Below are positions 25,907 to 35,385 of a DNA stretch of 64,000 bases, piece by piece (the first letter of the stretch is position 1; the number at the start of each line of letters is the position of its first letter). The stretch comes from Pseudomonas viridiflava (GTDB taxonomy: Bacteria; Pseudomonadota; Gammaproteobacteria; Pseudomonadales; Pseudomonadaceae). Both the position numbers and the translations under genes were made by a program. Location of the stretch: NCBI RefSeq assembly GCF_900602065.1, contig NZ_UWFN01000091.1:62001-126000 (forward strand). The letters run 5' to 3'. A model generated the notes under the pieces. It was not told the DNA's origin, ran no database searches, and saw only the letters and a program-made list of their open reading frames with translations.

Positions 25907-28900
25907 CTACCGCAACAACCTGTCGCGCACCTGAGCCATCGCTTCCTGATCCAGCTCCAGCCAATACTGCGGCTTGCCCGCAATAATTGCCGCAGCCGGA
26001 ATGCCGTCTCGGTACACCAGTCTGTTGCCTGCCAGCGCCGGGACTTTGCTGCCCGGCAACAACGTACCGACGAGATTCAAAGGGTCCACAGCGCTCAGGC
26101 TGATCAGGCTGGCGTCCAAGGCGCGCTTGCGGATTTCCCTAAGCACTGGAATTGCTTCCGGCAGCGCAAACTGTTCGCCGGCCAGGCCACTGACAAATCT
26201 TCCGCCCCGTATTTCGCCTCGGGCTTCAAGGCGATGAAAGGTGCGCAGTAATTCTCGCCAGCTCGGTAGCCAATCGGCTTCACGTTCCAGTAAGCGCCAG
26301 AACACAACGCCATAGCGCCGCAGCAAGGTCATCGCAACGTGTTCCAGTACTTCCGGGGCTACGGGCTGAGGGCGCTTGCCGGTAGTGACTTCTGGCCGTG
26401 GCGAACGCTTTAATAACGCCCAGCGTCCAGCATCGTCCATCCCGCCGATAAACGCCCCGCGATTACGTCGGCTGGTGTGCGCCGACCGTTTGCTGGCGGG
26501 CGTGATCAAGGCGCGCAGTCCGGCAAAGCTGTCGGCGTTGACCAGTCCGGCGGCCACCAACTCTTGCAAGGCGATTTCCAGTTCGGCTCGCAGCAAGTGC
26601 GCCTCGCTCACCAACTCGTCAAAAAACATCGCTCCGTGGGCGAGCAGCGCAGCATGTACTTTCTGCGCTTTAGGCGAGAGTTCGTCTGGTTCCGGCTGTG
26701 CGGCCAGGCCGCTCCACACACTGACCTGGCTGCGGGGGAGCAGCACAATCGGCGTACTGCGTAAGGCCGCTCCCCCGGTTTTGCTGTTGGCCGCCAATCG
26801 CGTCCAGACGACTTTGCCGGAACGGCAGATTTCATCCAGCCATGTGGGCGAGTAATCCTTGATCCGTGCGGACAACAAGTCGCTGTCCCAAGCCCCGGCG
26901 GCAGCGCTGAAGCCCTCAAGCTGGGCAATGATTTCCGGCAGTGCGGCGCGGCCCTCGCTGCGAGTGGCTGTGGACAAATGCTGCCAGTCGAACAGGAAAC
27001 GCATGAAGTCCTGCAGCGAAACCGGCTCGATCTCGCGCCGTAGACGCCGCACCGTGTAGCGATGAATCCTTGCCAGCAGATGCCGCTCGCACCACTGGTC
27101 CTCGCTGGCGCCAGGGCTGAAGCGGCCACGCAGCACGTAGCCTTCGCTTTCCAGGCGCGCCAACGCCTGACTGATCTGGCTGACGCTTAAAGCCAGCGGT
27201 TGAGCAATATCTCGCGTTGGCAGTGGACCGAAACCGCTCAAGCGAGCGCGAACCACCTCGACAATCGCTTCGTCGCGATCCCAATCTTCATCGAAGCCTG
27301 ACAATGCGCTCAGCTGTGGATGCATTTGCGCGTGTGGATAAATTGCCCGGAAGCAATTCAGGCGTTCCACAGGTATCCATAACGCCTGATCGACGCCCAC
27401 CTGCAGGCGCGTAACCCGTCCAGAGCGGGCCAGGGGTTCCAGCCATCTCTGCCAGTCCCCATTTGCCGCGGACTCGGTGTTGGTCACACAACTGAGGCTC
27501 ATCAACGCTTCGTGCATTTCATCAAGGTTTTGCGGTTGCGGCCACGCCTCTTCGTTCACGGCGGCAATGGCGTCTGCATCCAGAGCTCCGAGATCGTCCG
27601 ACGATTGCGGATCACTCCAGCGCCGGTTGAGCACGGCTTGGGTTCGTCGCTCTTCCAGAGGCGCGTCGTCGAGAAAGGCGTAAGGTCGGGCGTTGAGAAT
27701 TTCGGCGGCCAGCGGCGAGGGTGCGGGCAAGTCACGAGCGATCAACCTGACTTCACCACTTTCCATGCGGCGCAGCAGGTGCAGCCAGCCTTCAGCGTCC
27801 ATTGCTTCGTGCAGGCAATCGTCGAGGGTTTGTTCCACCAATGGATGATTGGGCACCTCGCGCTCGCCAACGATATTTTCCAGGCAGGCAATCTGGTCTG
27901 GAAATACCGTCGCGATCAGGTCCTCGCTTTTCATGCGTTGCAGTTGTGGCGCGACTTTTCGGCCGCCGGTATAGCGGGGGAGAGCCAGCGCTGTGCCCGC
28001 ATTCCAGCGCCAACGCACGCCAAACAACGGCGCGTCCAGCACCGCCTGGATCAGCAGATGTTCTGCCGTGCCGGAATTCAGATAGCGCCAGACCTCGGCG
28101 AGCTCAAAGCTGTGGCTGGTAGACAGCGACAAGACAATTGCGTCTTCGCTGGCAGCCGCTTGCAGCTCGAAGTTGAACGTTCGACAAAAACGCTTGCGCA
28201 ATGCCAGCCCCCAGGCGCGGTTGAGCCTGCTGCCGAAAGGGGTGTGGATAATCAGTTGAGTACCGCCAGACTCATCGAAAAAACGCTCCATGATCAGCGT
28301 GTCTTGCGACGGTAATGCACTCAAGACCGAGCGGGTTCGGGCCAGGTAATCCACCAGTTGCTCGGCACTGGCCAGGTTCAACCCAAGCGTGTCGATCAGC
28401 CAGTCGGTACAGGGCTGGAGATCACCGGGGTGGGCGCCCAGCAGTTCATCAATCTGACCTTGAAGGCGTGCTACAGCGAACGACAGCTCATCACTTCTGC
28501 CAGGGGCTTCACCCAGCCAGAAAGGAATATTGGGCGGTTGACCGTTGGCGTCTTCTACGCGTACCCGGCCGGTTTCAATCCGCAGGATGCGATAAGACGT
28601 GTTGCCCAACTGGAAAATGTCGCCCGCGATGCTTTCGACAGCAAAGTCTTCGTTGACCGTGCCGATGTTCAGCGCCTGAGGTTCGAGAATCACGCTGTAA
28701 TCGGCGTTGTCCGGTATCGTGCCGCCACTGGTCACCGCCGTCAGCTTGCTACCTCTGCGGCCACGCAGTGTTCGGTTCAGAGCATCGCGATGCACGTAAG
28801 CGCTGCGCACACCCTGCCGTCCGCTGTACCCGTCAGCCAGCATGCCGAGCAAAGCCTGGTAGTGATCGGCGTCCAGATCTGCGTAGGGCGATGCCTGACG

Positions 28901-30229
28901 GAACATATCCAACAGCGCTTGCTCAGGCCATTCCTGGAGGCTGACTTCCGCAACAATCTGCTGCGCAAGTACGTCTAGCGGTGCTTTGGGGATCTGCAAA
29001 ATATCCAGCTCGCCACGCCGCACACAGTCAAGCAATGCGGCGCATTCGATCAGGTCGTCCCGGGAGGTCGCAAACAGCCGGCCTTTGGGCGTACCACCGA
29101 CGTGGTGGCCGGAGCGTCCGACCCGCTGTAAAAATGCCGAGATGGAACGAGGCGACGCAATCTGGCAGACCAGATCGACGTCGCCAATATCGATACCCAG
29201 CTCCAGCGAGGCGGTGGCGATCAGCACCTGCAAGTCACCACGCTTGAGACGCTGCTCTGCGTCCAGTCGCTGTTCTTTTGCCAGGCTGCCATGGTGCGCA
29301 GCCACCGCTTCTTTACTCAACCGCTCACTCAAATGACGGGCCATGCGCTCGGCCATGCGTCGTGTATTGACGAAAATCAGCGTAGTGCGGTGCTCGCGTG
29401 CCAGTTCAGCGAGGCGGTCGTAAACCAGTTCCCAGACGTCGTTGGACATGACCGGGCCCAGCGCCACGGGCGGGACTTCGATCCCCAGATCGCGAGGGCG
29501 GGCGTGGCCGATATCGACAATAGAGCAGGGCCGTTTGAGTGGATCGGCACCCACCAGGAAGCGTGATACCAACTCGATGGGCTTCTGCGTGGCCGATAAG
29601 CCAATCCGTAGCAACGGCTCGCTGCACAACGCTTGCAGACGTTCCAGCGTCAGCGCCAGATGGCTGCCGCGTTTACTGGCAGCGATGGCATGGATCTCGT
29701 CGACAATCACCGTGCGGGTGCTTGCCAGCATGCGCCGTCCGGAGTCTGACCCCAGCAGCACATACAGCGATTCGGGCGTGGTCACCAGAATGTGTGGCGC
29801 CGTTTTGCGCATGGCGGCGCGTACTTTTTGCGGCGTGTCGCCGGTGCGCACAGCAGTGCTTATGCGCAGTGGCGGCAGATTCATGCGCTGCAACTGCTCG
29901 GTAATGCCCGCCAGCGGGTTTTGCAGATTGATCTGAATGTCGTTGGACAGCGCTTTGAGCGGCGAGACATAAACCACGAAGGTTTGCTCGGGCAGTTCCC
30001 CGCCATGCTCAAGGCCCTGATGGACCAGGTCGTCGAGTACCGCAAGAAACGCCGTCAGGGTTTTCCCTGAACCGGTGGGTGCGGCAATCAGTGTCGAGCG
30101 TCGCGCCTTGATCAACGGCCACGCTTGCGCCTGGGCGGGTGTCACCGCCGGGAATGTACTGCGAAACCAGGCGCTGACTGCCGGGTGAAAGCCATCGAGT
30201 GCCGGGTCTGGGATAAGCGGGAGGTTCAT
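25907..30229 (-). CDS. lhr: Large DEAD/DEAH helicase Lhr
   Basis: 1440 residues from ATG 30229 (MNLPLIPDPALDG). Superfamily 2 helicase motifs are intact: the Q-like region before APTGSGKT (Walker A, residues 50-57), TTPESLYVLLGS (Ib), DEIHAIAASKRG (II), SATQKP (III), FVNTRRMAERMARHLSE (IV), QRVGRSGH (VI). The long C-terminal half holds the winged-helix and Lhr-specific domains seen in Lhr-Core plus the bacterial extension. Lhr translocates 3'-5' on single-stranded DNA, prefers DNA:RNA hybrids and is linked to DNA repair. Length matches Pseudomonas Lhr. Confidence 0.95.
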   Translation of the reverse strand: MNLPLIPDPALDGFHPAVSAWFRSTFPAVTPAQAQAWPLIKARRSTLIAAPTGSGKTLTAFLAVLDDLVHQGLEHGGELPEQTFVVYVSPLKALSNDIQINLQNPLAGITEQLQRMNLPPLRISTAVRTGDTPQKVRAAMRKTAPHILVTTPESLYVLLGSDSGRRMLASTRTVIVDEIHAIAASKRGSHLALTLERLQALCSEPLLRIGLSATQKPIELVSRFLVGADPLKRPCSIVDIGHARPRDLGIEVPPVALGPVMSNDVWELVYDRLAELAREHRTTLIFVNTRRMAERMARHLSERLSKEAVAAHHGSLAKEQRLDAEQRLKRGDLQVLIATASLELGIDIGDVDLVCQIASPRSISAFLQRVGRSGHHVGGTPKGRLFATSRDDLIECAALLDCVRRGELDILQIPKAPLDVLAQQIVAEVSLQEWPEQALLDMFRQASPYADLDADHYQALLGMLADGYSGRQGVRSAYVHRDALNRTLRGRRGSKLTAVTSGGTIPDNADYSVILEPQALNIGTVNEDFAVESIAGDIFQLGNTSYRILRIETGRVRVEDANGQPPNIPFWLGEAPGRSDELSFAVARLQGQIDELLGAHPGDLQPCTDWLIDTLGLNLASAEQLVDYLARTRSVLSALPSQDTLIMERFFDESGGTQLIIHTPFGSRLNRAWGLALRKRFCRTFNFELQAAASEDAIVLSLSTSHSFELAEVWRYLNSGTAEHLLIQAVLDAPLFGVRWRWNAGTALALPRYTGGRKVAPQLQRMKSEDLIATVFPDQIACLENIVGEREVPNHPLVEQTLDDCLHEAMDAEGWLHLLRRMESGEVRLIARDLPAPSPLAAEILNARPYAFLDDAPLEERRTQAVLNRRWSDPQSSDDLGALDADAIAAVNEEAWPQPQNLDEMHEALMSLSCVTNTESAANGDWQRWLEPLARSGRVTRLQVGVDQALWIPVERLNCFRAIYPHAQMHPQLSALSGFDEDWDRDEAIVEVVRARLSGFGPLPTRDIAQPLALSVSQISQALARLESEGYVLRGRFSPGASEDQWCERHLLARIHRYTVRRLRREIEPVSLQDFMRFLFDWQHLSTATRSEGRAALPEIIAQLEGFSAAAGAWDSDLLSARIKDYSPTWLDEICRSGKVVWTRLAANSKTGGAALRSTPIVLLPRSQVSVWSGLAAQPEPDELSPKAQKVHAALLAHGAMFFDELVSEAHLLRAELEIALQELVAAGLVNADSFAGLRALITPASKRSAHTSRRNRGAFIGGMDDAGRWALLKRSPRPEVTTGKRPQPVAPEVLEHVAMTLLRRYGVVFWRLLEREADWLPSWRELLRTFHRLEARGEIRGGRFVSGLAGEQFALPEAIPVLREIRKRALDASLISLSAVDPLNLVGTLLPGSKVPALAGNRLVYRDGIPAAAIIAGKPQYWLELDQEAMAQVRDRLLR

Positions 30230-30371
30230 GGGCGAATTAATGAGGGTGGCGAGGGGAAGATGCAAGCGCCTTTGATCGGCGGTTGCTTGCAGGGAATGGA
30301 AGCTCTGACATTGTTGAACGGGAATGCTGCGGCCTACGGGAGATTCTATGCTGGCCTGCAAGCTCGAATTC

Positions 30372-30410
30372 CTGTGGGAGCGAATTTATTCGCGAAGGGG
30401 CCGGTACATC
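30372..30410. repeat. Single REP unit
   Basis: TGTGGGAGCGAATTTATTCG followed by CGAAGGGGCCGG is a lone REP unit upstream of lhr, with no intact inverted partner nearby. Confidence 0.65.
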
Positions 30411-30662
30411 CTCAGCCTTTTTATAGACTGAAACACCGCCTTCCCGAAATGAAGTGGAGCGTCACCCGGGTCGGTCCCACACGTCCATCATCAGCCTGAG
30501 ATCATGTCCTCCCTGTGGGCGCGGTGTTAATCCTGCACCTGCATTCTTATGAGAAAAATCCCACACCCCTCAACGGTTGGGGGTTGCGCGTCAACGTGAT
30601 ATGTTTGCAGGCGTTTTACATCTAATATTTCAACTGAATTTGATATCGAGCCTGCTGACTCT

Positions 30663-31547
30663 ATGCGAATGCGCCTTATGCTGTTGGGCGGCGGGAATGC
30701 CCTTGGGCAGGCGCTGATTCGTCTGGGTGCCGAGGAAGACATTGGCTTCCTGGCACCGCGTCCGCCGCAAGACGGCTGGGATGCAGCGAGTCTGACGCAA
30801 TTGCTTGATGACACCCGTCCCGATGCCTTGATTAACCTTGCCTACTACTTCGACTGGTTTCAGGCGGAGTCGGTAAGTGAGGCCCGCCTGTCCAGTCAGG
30901 AACGCTCGGTTGAGCGCCTTGCCGAGCTGTGTCAGCACCACAACATTGTTCTGCTGCAACCTTCCAGCTATCGGGTATTCGATGGCTCGCGAGCGACTGC
31001 CTACAGTGAAAAGGACGAACCGGTCCCGCTCGGTGCTCGTGGCCAGGCGCTACTGCGTATCGAGCAAAGCGTGCGTGCCACCTGCCCGCAACATCTGCTG
31101 CTGCGTTTTGGCTGGCTGCTCGATGACAGCGTCGATGGCGTGCTGGGGCGTTTCCTGAGCCGTGCCGAACTGGCCCAGGAACTGTTGATGGCCGACGACC
31201 GGCGTGGCAACCCGACACCTGTGGATGACGCAGCCCGGGTAATGATTGCAGTGCTCAAGCAACTCGATTGCGAAGCGCCGCTGTGGGGCACCTACCACTA
31301 CGCTGGCCACGAGGCGACAACGCCGCTGGCGCTGGGGCAGGCCATTCTCACTGAAGCCCGCTTGCTACATCCTCTTGCGGTTGAAGCACCGACTGCGCAG
31401 GCCCATGCTGCGGGTGCCGATGCCAGCGACGAGCCGCAACATGGCGTGCTTGCCTGCAAGAAAATCCTCCATACCTTCGGTATCAAACCCCGCGCATGGC
31501 GTGCCGGGTTGCCGAGCCTTCTGGATCGTTATTACCGTCATGTCTGA
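30663..31547 (+). CDS. RmlD-like sugar nucleotide-binding protein lacking YxxxK
   Basis: 294 residues. The N-terminus MLLGGGNALGQALIRLG is a Rossmann-type NAD(P) loop, and SSYRVFDGSRATAYSEKDEP aligns with the family pattern STDYVFDG...Y.E.D.P. The family then has YGxxK with the catalytic Tyr and Lys; here the corresponding stretch is LGARGQALLR, so both residues are replaced. It is therefore probably not a working dTDP-4-dehydrorhamnose reductase and may act as a binding or regulatory subunit. It overlaps the following epimerase gene by 8 bases. Confidence 0.8.
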   Translation: MRMRLMLLGGGNALGQALIRLGAEEDIGFLAPRPPQDGWDAASLTQLLDDTRPDALINLAYYFDWFQAESVSEARLSSQERSVERLAELCQHHNIVLLQPSSYRVFDGSRATAYSEKDEPVPLGARGQALLRIEQSVRATCPQHLLLRFGWLLDDSVDGVLGRFLSRAELAQELLMADDRRGNPTPVDDAARVMIAVLKQLDCEAPLWGTYHYAGHEATTPLALGQAILTEARLLHPLAVEAPTAQAHAAGADASDEPQHGVLACKKILHTFGIKPRAWRAGLPSLLDRYYRHV

Positions 31548-32469
31548 TTCTCCTGTACTGATTACCGGCGGTGCCGGTTTCATCGGCTCGCATCTGGCCG
31601 ACGCACTGCTGGCCCAAGGGCATGCGGTGCGTCTTCTTGATGACCTTTCCACGGGCAAACGCAGTAACTTGCCGCTGGATAACCCACGTATCGAACTGAT
31701 CGAAGGCGATGTCGCAGATTCCGGTCTGGTCAAGCGCGCGGCGATGGGCTGCAAGGCTGTTGTGCATCTAGCGGCGGTTGCTTCGGTGCAAGCCTCTGTG
31801 GATGATCCGGTGCGTACACATCAGAGCAACTTCATCGGCACCCTGAATGTGTGTGAAGCCATGCGCGAGGCGGGTATCAAACGCGTGGTTTTTGCCTCCA
31901 GTGCGGCGGTGTACGGCAACAATGGCGAAGGCGAAGCGATTAGCGAAGACACGCCCAAAGCTCCTCTGACGCCATACGCTTCGGATAAGTTGTCCAGTGA
32001 GCACTACCTCGATTTCTACGGCCGTCAGCATGGTCTGGAGCCGGTAGTCTTTCGTTTCTTCAACATCTTCGGCCCTCGCCAGGATCCTTCGTCTCCCTAT
32101 TCTGGCGTCATCAGCATTTTTGCCGAGCGCGCAGAAAAAGGTCTGCCCATCGCGGTGTTTGGCGATGGCGAGCAAACCCGGGACTTTTTCTACGTGGGCG
32201 ATGTGGTCAAGCTACTGACTCAAGCGCTGGATTTGCCGAAGGTCGACTCGGGCGCGGTCAACGTGGGTCTGAACCAGACCACGTCGTTGAATCAGCTGTT
32301 GGCAACATTGGCAGAAGTAGTGGGCAAGCAGCCACAAGTGACGTATCAAACCGCGCGTTCCGGCGACATCCGTCACTCACGAGCCAACAACCAGCGCTTG
32401 CTGGAGCGGTTCGCCTTGGGTGAGCCAACACCGTTGAAAGTCGGTCTGGCGAAATTGCTCGGTCGCTGA
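31540..32469 (+). CDS. NAD-dependent sugar-nucleotide epimerase/dehydratase
   Basis: 309 residues, ATG at 31540 overlapping the previous stop by 8 bases. It is an extended SDR with GGAGFIGSHLADAL (GxxGxxG), catalytic Ser in ASSAAVYGN, and YASDK (YxxxK). The C-terminal pattern FGPRQDPSSPYSGVISIFAE and FGDGEQTRDFFYVGDV is typical of UDP-glucose 4-epimerase/WbpP-like enzymes. It probably modifies a UDP-sugar for envelope polysaccharide synthesis. The inactive-looking RmlD-like partner upstream suggests a two-subunit arrangement. A terminator follows at 32490. Confidence 0.88.
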   Translation: MSDSPVLITGGAGFIGSHLADALLAQGHAVRLLDDLSTGKRSNLPLDNPRIELIEGDVADSGLVKRAAMGCKAVVHLAAVASVQASVDDPVRTHQSNFIGTLNVCEAMREAGIKRVVFASSAAVYGNNGEGEAISEDTPKAPLTPYASDKLSSEHYLDFYGRQHGLEPVVFRFFNIFGPRQDPSSPYSGVISIFAERAEKGLPIAVFGDGEQTRDFFYVGDVVKLLTQALDLPKVDSGAVNVGLNQTTSLNQLLATLAEVVGKQPQVTYQTARSGDIRHSRANNQRLLERFALGEPTPLKVGLAKLLGR

Positions 32470-32489
32470 TAGCTGATCGAGACCCACAA

Positions 32490-32517
32490 AAAAAGCACCG
32501 TCGAGGTGCTTTTTTTT
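32490..32517 (+). terminator. Rho-independent terminator after epimerase gene
   Basis: GCACC-GTCGA-GGTGC followed by nine T residues, 20 bases after the epimerase stop codon. Confidence 0.9.
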
Positions 32518-32542
32518 TGGGGCGGTTACTGCAAACCGTTGA

Positions 32543-32618
32543 CCTGTAGGAGCTGCCGAAGGCTGCGATCGCGGTGTGCCAGAAGAAATGCTTCGCAGCC
32601 TTCGGCAGCTCCTACAGG
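32543..32618. repeat. Long palindrome of the CCTGTAGGAGCTGCCGAAGG type
   Basis: CCTGTAGGAGCTGCCGAAGG and its exact inverse flank a 30-base loop between the convergent epimerase and ompW genes; another copy of the same family lies at 47858-47931. Confidence 0.85.
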
Positions 32619-32636
32619 TCCAGTGTGCGCCGCGTC

Positions 32637-33323
32637 TTAAAACTTGTAACCCACACCGACCATGTAAACCCATGGATCGATGTCCACGCTCACTTTGGTC
32701 TTGCCAACGCTCAGCGCTGAAGGGCCATCAACGGTGGCTTCAGTATCGATGTCCACATACCAGACCGAGGCGTTGACCAGAATGTTGTCGGTCAGCATGT
32801 AGTCCATACCGAGTTGCGCGGCTAGGCCAACGGAGTCTTTCATCTTCAGGTTGCTGAAGCCTTGATCCTTGCGATTGCCGGTCAGGTCGGTGTCAAAGAA
32901 CGTGGTGTAGTTGATGCCGACGCCCGCGTACGGCTGAAACTTCGACGACGCGTCCAGCGGGTAGTACTGCAACGACAGCGTAGGCGGCAGTTGTTTAACG
33001 TCTGCCAGCTTGCCATCCAGGCCCGGGCCAAGGCCTTTGACCGAAACAGTGTGACTGAAAGGCGTCGCGGCCAGCAGCTCGATACCCACGTGCGGGGTGA
33101 TCATGTAGCCGAATGTCAGGCCAAGTTGATTCTCACCATCAACCGTTGCTTTGGTGCCGGAGACTTTGGTGCCGTCGAGTTTGATTTCGCCGCTGTCTTC
33201 ATTCGGTTCAACGTGCGCAACACCCGCGCGAACGATGAAGTCACCCGCCTCGTAAGCCTGAGCGGCGAAGGGGGCGCTGAGCGCCAGCGCAAAGAGGGAA
33301 GCGCTGAGCAAGGTCTTGTTCAT
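32637..33323 (-). CDS. ompW: Outer membrane protein OmpW
   Basis: 228 residues from ATG 33323 with GGAG upstream. Signal peptide MNKTLLSASLFALALSAPFA ends before YEAGDF; then an eight-stranded barrel with FIVRAGVAHVEPNEDSGEIK, LSLQYYPLD, PYAGVGINYTTFFD and the terminal VGVGYKF with C-terminal Phe. OmpW forms a narrow hydrophobic channel in the outer membrane and is linked to stress and iron or osmotic responses. It stands alone in its transcription unit. Confidence 0.93.
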   Translation of the reverse strand: MNKTLLSASLFALALSAPFAAQAYEAGDFIVRAGVAHVEPNEDSGEIKLDGTKVSGTKATVDGENQLGLTFGYMITPHVGIELLAATPFSHTVSVKGLGPGLDGKLADVKQLPPTLSLQYYPLDASSKFQPYAGVGINYTTFFDTDLTGNRKDQGFSNLKMKDSVGLAAQLGMDYMLTDNILVNASVWYVDIDTEATVDGPSALSVGKTKVSVDIDPWVYMVGVGYKF

Positions 33324-33445
33324 GGGAGCTCCAAAAGGCGATTCAAGTTGTCTGGCGCCAATGGTACGGAGCGTCTGAACCAAGGCTTTGACACAGCTCA
33401 ATGAAATCGCAATGAAGCCCCTGAAACGATCTTTGCGCCAAACCG

Positions 33446-33530
33446 GTAGGAGCGGACTGTTCGCGAAAGGGCCGGCACATCCGCTGCATCTGCTTCGTCA
33501 GGAATACGGCTTTCCCGGATGAATCCGGTC
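33446..33530. repeat. Degenerate REP units
   Basis: GGTAGGAGCGGACTGTTCGC followed by GAAAGGGCCGGCACAT, and a partial inverse ending GGTCCCACAC, lie between ompW and the DUF3299 gene. Confidence 0.5.
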
Positions 33531-33585
33531 CCACACAGTCTGCACGGGATCGCGCGACTGTTCATGCAACCCCCTCCAGTAGGGC

Positions 33586-34107
33586 CTAATTATCGGGCAG
33601 CTCGTAAACCAGAATCGTGTCGGCTTCCATACTGTAGCCCGCATCGGCCAGCTCGCTGGTGGACGCTTTGACTTGCATCGGCCCTTCAATCCAGTACGGC
33701 TGATACAACTCTTCAACTTTGACGCCCAGTTCGCTGGTGACGTGCACAATCTGATTCGAGGGCGGTGGAGGCACGTGGATGCAGGCCCCAAAATACGGCA
33801 CCAGCAAGAACTCAATTACCCGGCCTTCCTCGCTGACTTCCAGCGGCACGATGTATCCGGGCAGACGCACCTGCTGACCATCCAGCGCTTTCACCACCGG
33901 CGCATGAGGGGCTTGTTGATGTGCGGCGGGCGCTGACTCCACTGACAGCGCATCGGACAGCTTGGACATGTCATGAATAGGCGCAGTAATCGGCGCGATT
34001 TTGGGTGCGTCCGGTGGGATCATCTCTTCCCAGGTCAGTACCCGCGTTTCGGCCGCCCACAACGGTGAGCTGATCGACAACAATAAAACCAACAACAGGC
34101 GCCGCAT
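33586..34107 (-). CDS. DUF3299 exported protein of zinc-linked cluster
   Basis: 173 residues from ATG 34107 with AGGA upstream. A signal peptide (LLLVLLLSISSPLWAAE) leads into the DUF3299 core: LTWEEMIPPDAP, VRLPGYIVPLE, EFLLVPYFGACIHVPPPPSN and VKASTSELADAGYSMEA. The last motif with a Cys-Ile-His triad is the family hallmark. The protein is expected in the periplasm; its function is unknown. It is 11 bases after the ABC permease gene and is the last gene of a cluster with a His-rich DUF2796 protein, which suggests metal handling. Confidence 0.88.
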   Translation of the reverse strand: MRRLLLVLLLSISSPLWAAETRVLTWEEMIPPDAPKIAPITAPIHDMSKLSDALSVESAPAAHQQAPHAPVVKALDGQQVRLPGYIVPLEVSEEGRVIEFLLVPYFGACIHVPPPPSNQIVHVTSELGVKVEELYQPYWIEGPMQVKASTSELADAGYSMEADTILVYELPDN

Positions 34108-34118
34108 GTTCAACGTCC

Positions 34119-35384
34119 TCATAAACGGATCGACAAGCCATCGGCGAGGGACTGCCGATACGCACGCCACGCAGGCACAACGCCCATCAATAGCGCGGCA
34201 GCCAGAATGCCACCGAGCAGCGTCCATTCATATTCGCTGGGCAGCGAAAGCGGTAGAAATAGCCCGTAATTGGTTTGCACATAACCTTGGGCGGCAGCGA
34301 TGCCGATATACAGCAGCACCATGCCACTGACCACGCCCGCCAGCGCCAGGGCGAACGCTTCCATGATCAGCAGAGTCGCGATGTGCCAAGGGCGAGCGCC
34401 CACCGAACGTAGAATCGCCATCTCTCTGCGTCTTTCATTGAGGCTGGTGAGAATGGCCGTCAGCATGCCGATCAAGCCGGTCAGCACCACAAACAGGGAA
34501 ATCACAAACAGCGCTTTTTCCGCAGTACCCATCAGGCTCCACAGCTCCTGAAGCGCGACGCCGGGCAGGATGGCAAGCAACGGCTCGCCGCGGAATTCGT
34601 TGATCTGGCGCTGCATTGAGAAGGTGGCGATTTTACTGTTCAGGCCCAGCATGAAGGCCGTAATCGCTTTGGGCGTCAGATCCATGTTGCGCGCCTGATC
34701 CGCAGTGATACGTCCATTGCCGTGAGCGGGCGCGCCGTTTTGCCAGTCGATATGGATAGCCTCCATACCGCCGAGACTGATGTGCAACGTGCGATCCACC
34801 GGCGTGCCAGTGCGTTTGAGAATGCCCACCACGGTAAATGGCTTGTCGTCGTGTTTGACCAGGCTAATCGCCGCCACGCCGTGGGCGAGCACCAGCTTGT
34901 CACCCAGCTTGTACTTCAAGGCGTCGGCCACTTCGGCGCCGAGCACCACTTCAAACGGATCTGTGGCGAATGCCCGACCCTGAGCCAGTTCCAGGTGTTG
35001 CTGGCGGCCAAACTGGTAATGCTCGAAGTAGTTTTCGTTGGTGCCCATCACCCGATAGCCGCGATGAGAGTCGCCTAGGGAAATCGGAATAGCCCATTTC
35101 ACCTGTTTGCTCTGGGCGATTTCTTCAAAGCTGTCCCAGCGAATATTGTTGGTCGCGTTACCGATACGAAACACCGAATACAGCAACAGGTTGATTGAGC
35201 CGGAACGAGCGCCGACGATCAGATCCGTGCCGCTGATCGTGCTGGCAAAACTGGCGCGGGCCTCGGTGCGCACGCGCTCAACCGCCAGCAGCAGGCAGAC
35301 CGACAAGGCAATGGCAAACGCAGTGAGGAAAGCGGTAAAGCGGCGGTTAGCCAGGCTGGCCATGGCTAGGCGAAACAAATACAT
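34119..35384 (-). CDS. MacB/FtsX-type ABC transporter permease
   Basis: 421 residues, ATG at 35384, one base after the ATPase stop. It has one N-terminal membrane helix (ANRRFTAFLTAFAIALSVCL), a large periplasmic MacB-type domain (about residues 45-280), and three C-terminal helices with the FtsX signature (EKALFVISLFVVLTGLIGML and ERRREMAILRSVGARPW). Such permeases with the adjacent ATPase extract or export lipids, peptides or metal-linked substrates from the inner membrane. It is co-transcribed with the ATPase upstream and the DUF3299 gene downstream. Confidence 0.88.
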   Translation of the reverse strand: MYLFRLAMASLANRRFTAFLTAFAIALSVCLLLAVERVRTEARASFASTISGTDLIVGARSGSINLLLYSVFRIGNATNNIRWDSFEEIAQSKQVKWAIPISLGDSHRGYRVMGTNENYFEHYQFGRQQHLELAQGRAFATDPFEVVLGAEVADALKYKLGDKLVLAHGVAAISLVKHDDKPFTVVGILKRTGTPVDRTLHISLGGMEAIHIDWQNGAPAHGNGRITADQARNMDLTPKAITAFMLGLNSKIATFSMQRQINEFRGEPLLAILPGVALQELWSLMGTAEKALFVISLFVVLTGLIGMLTAILTSLNERRREMAILRSVGARPWHIATLLIMEAFALALAGVVSGMVLLYIGIAAAQGYVQTNYGLFLPLSLPSEYEWTLLGGILAAALLMGVVPAWRAYRQSLADGLSIRL

Positions 35385-35385
35385 C

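Noticed and set aside
27512..28978. Long plus-strand frames opposite lhr
   Set aside because: Antisense shadows of a 1440-residue gene with all helicase motifs on the other strand.
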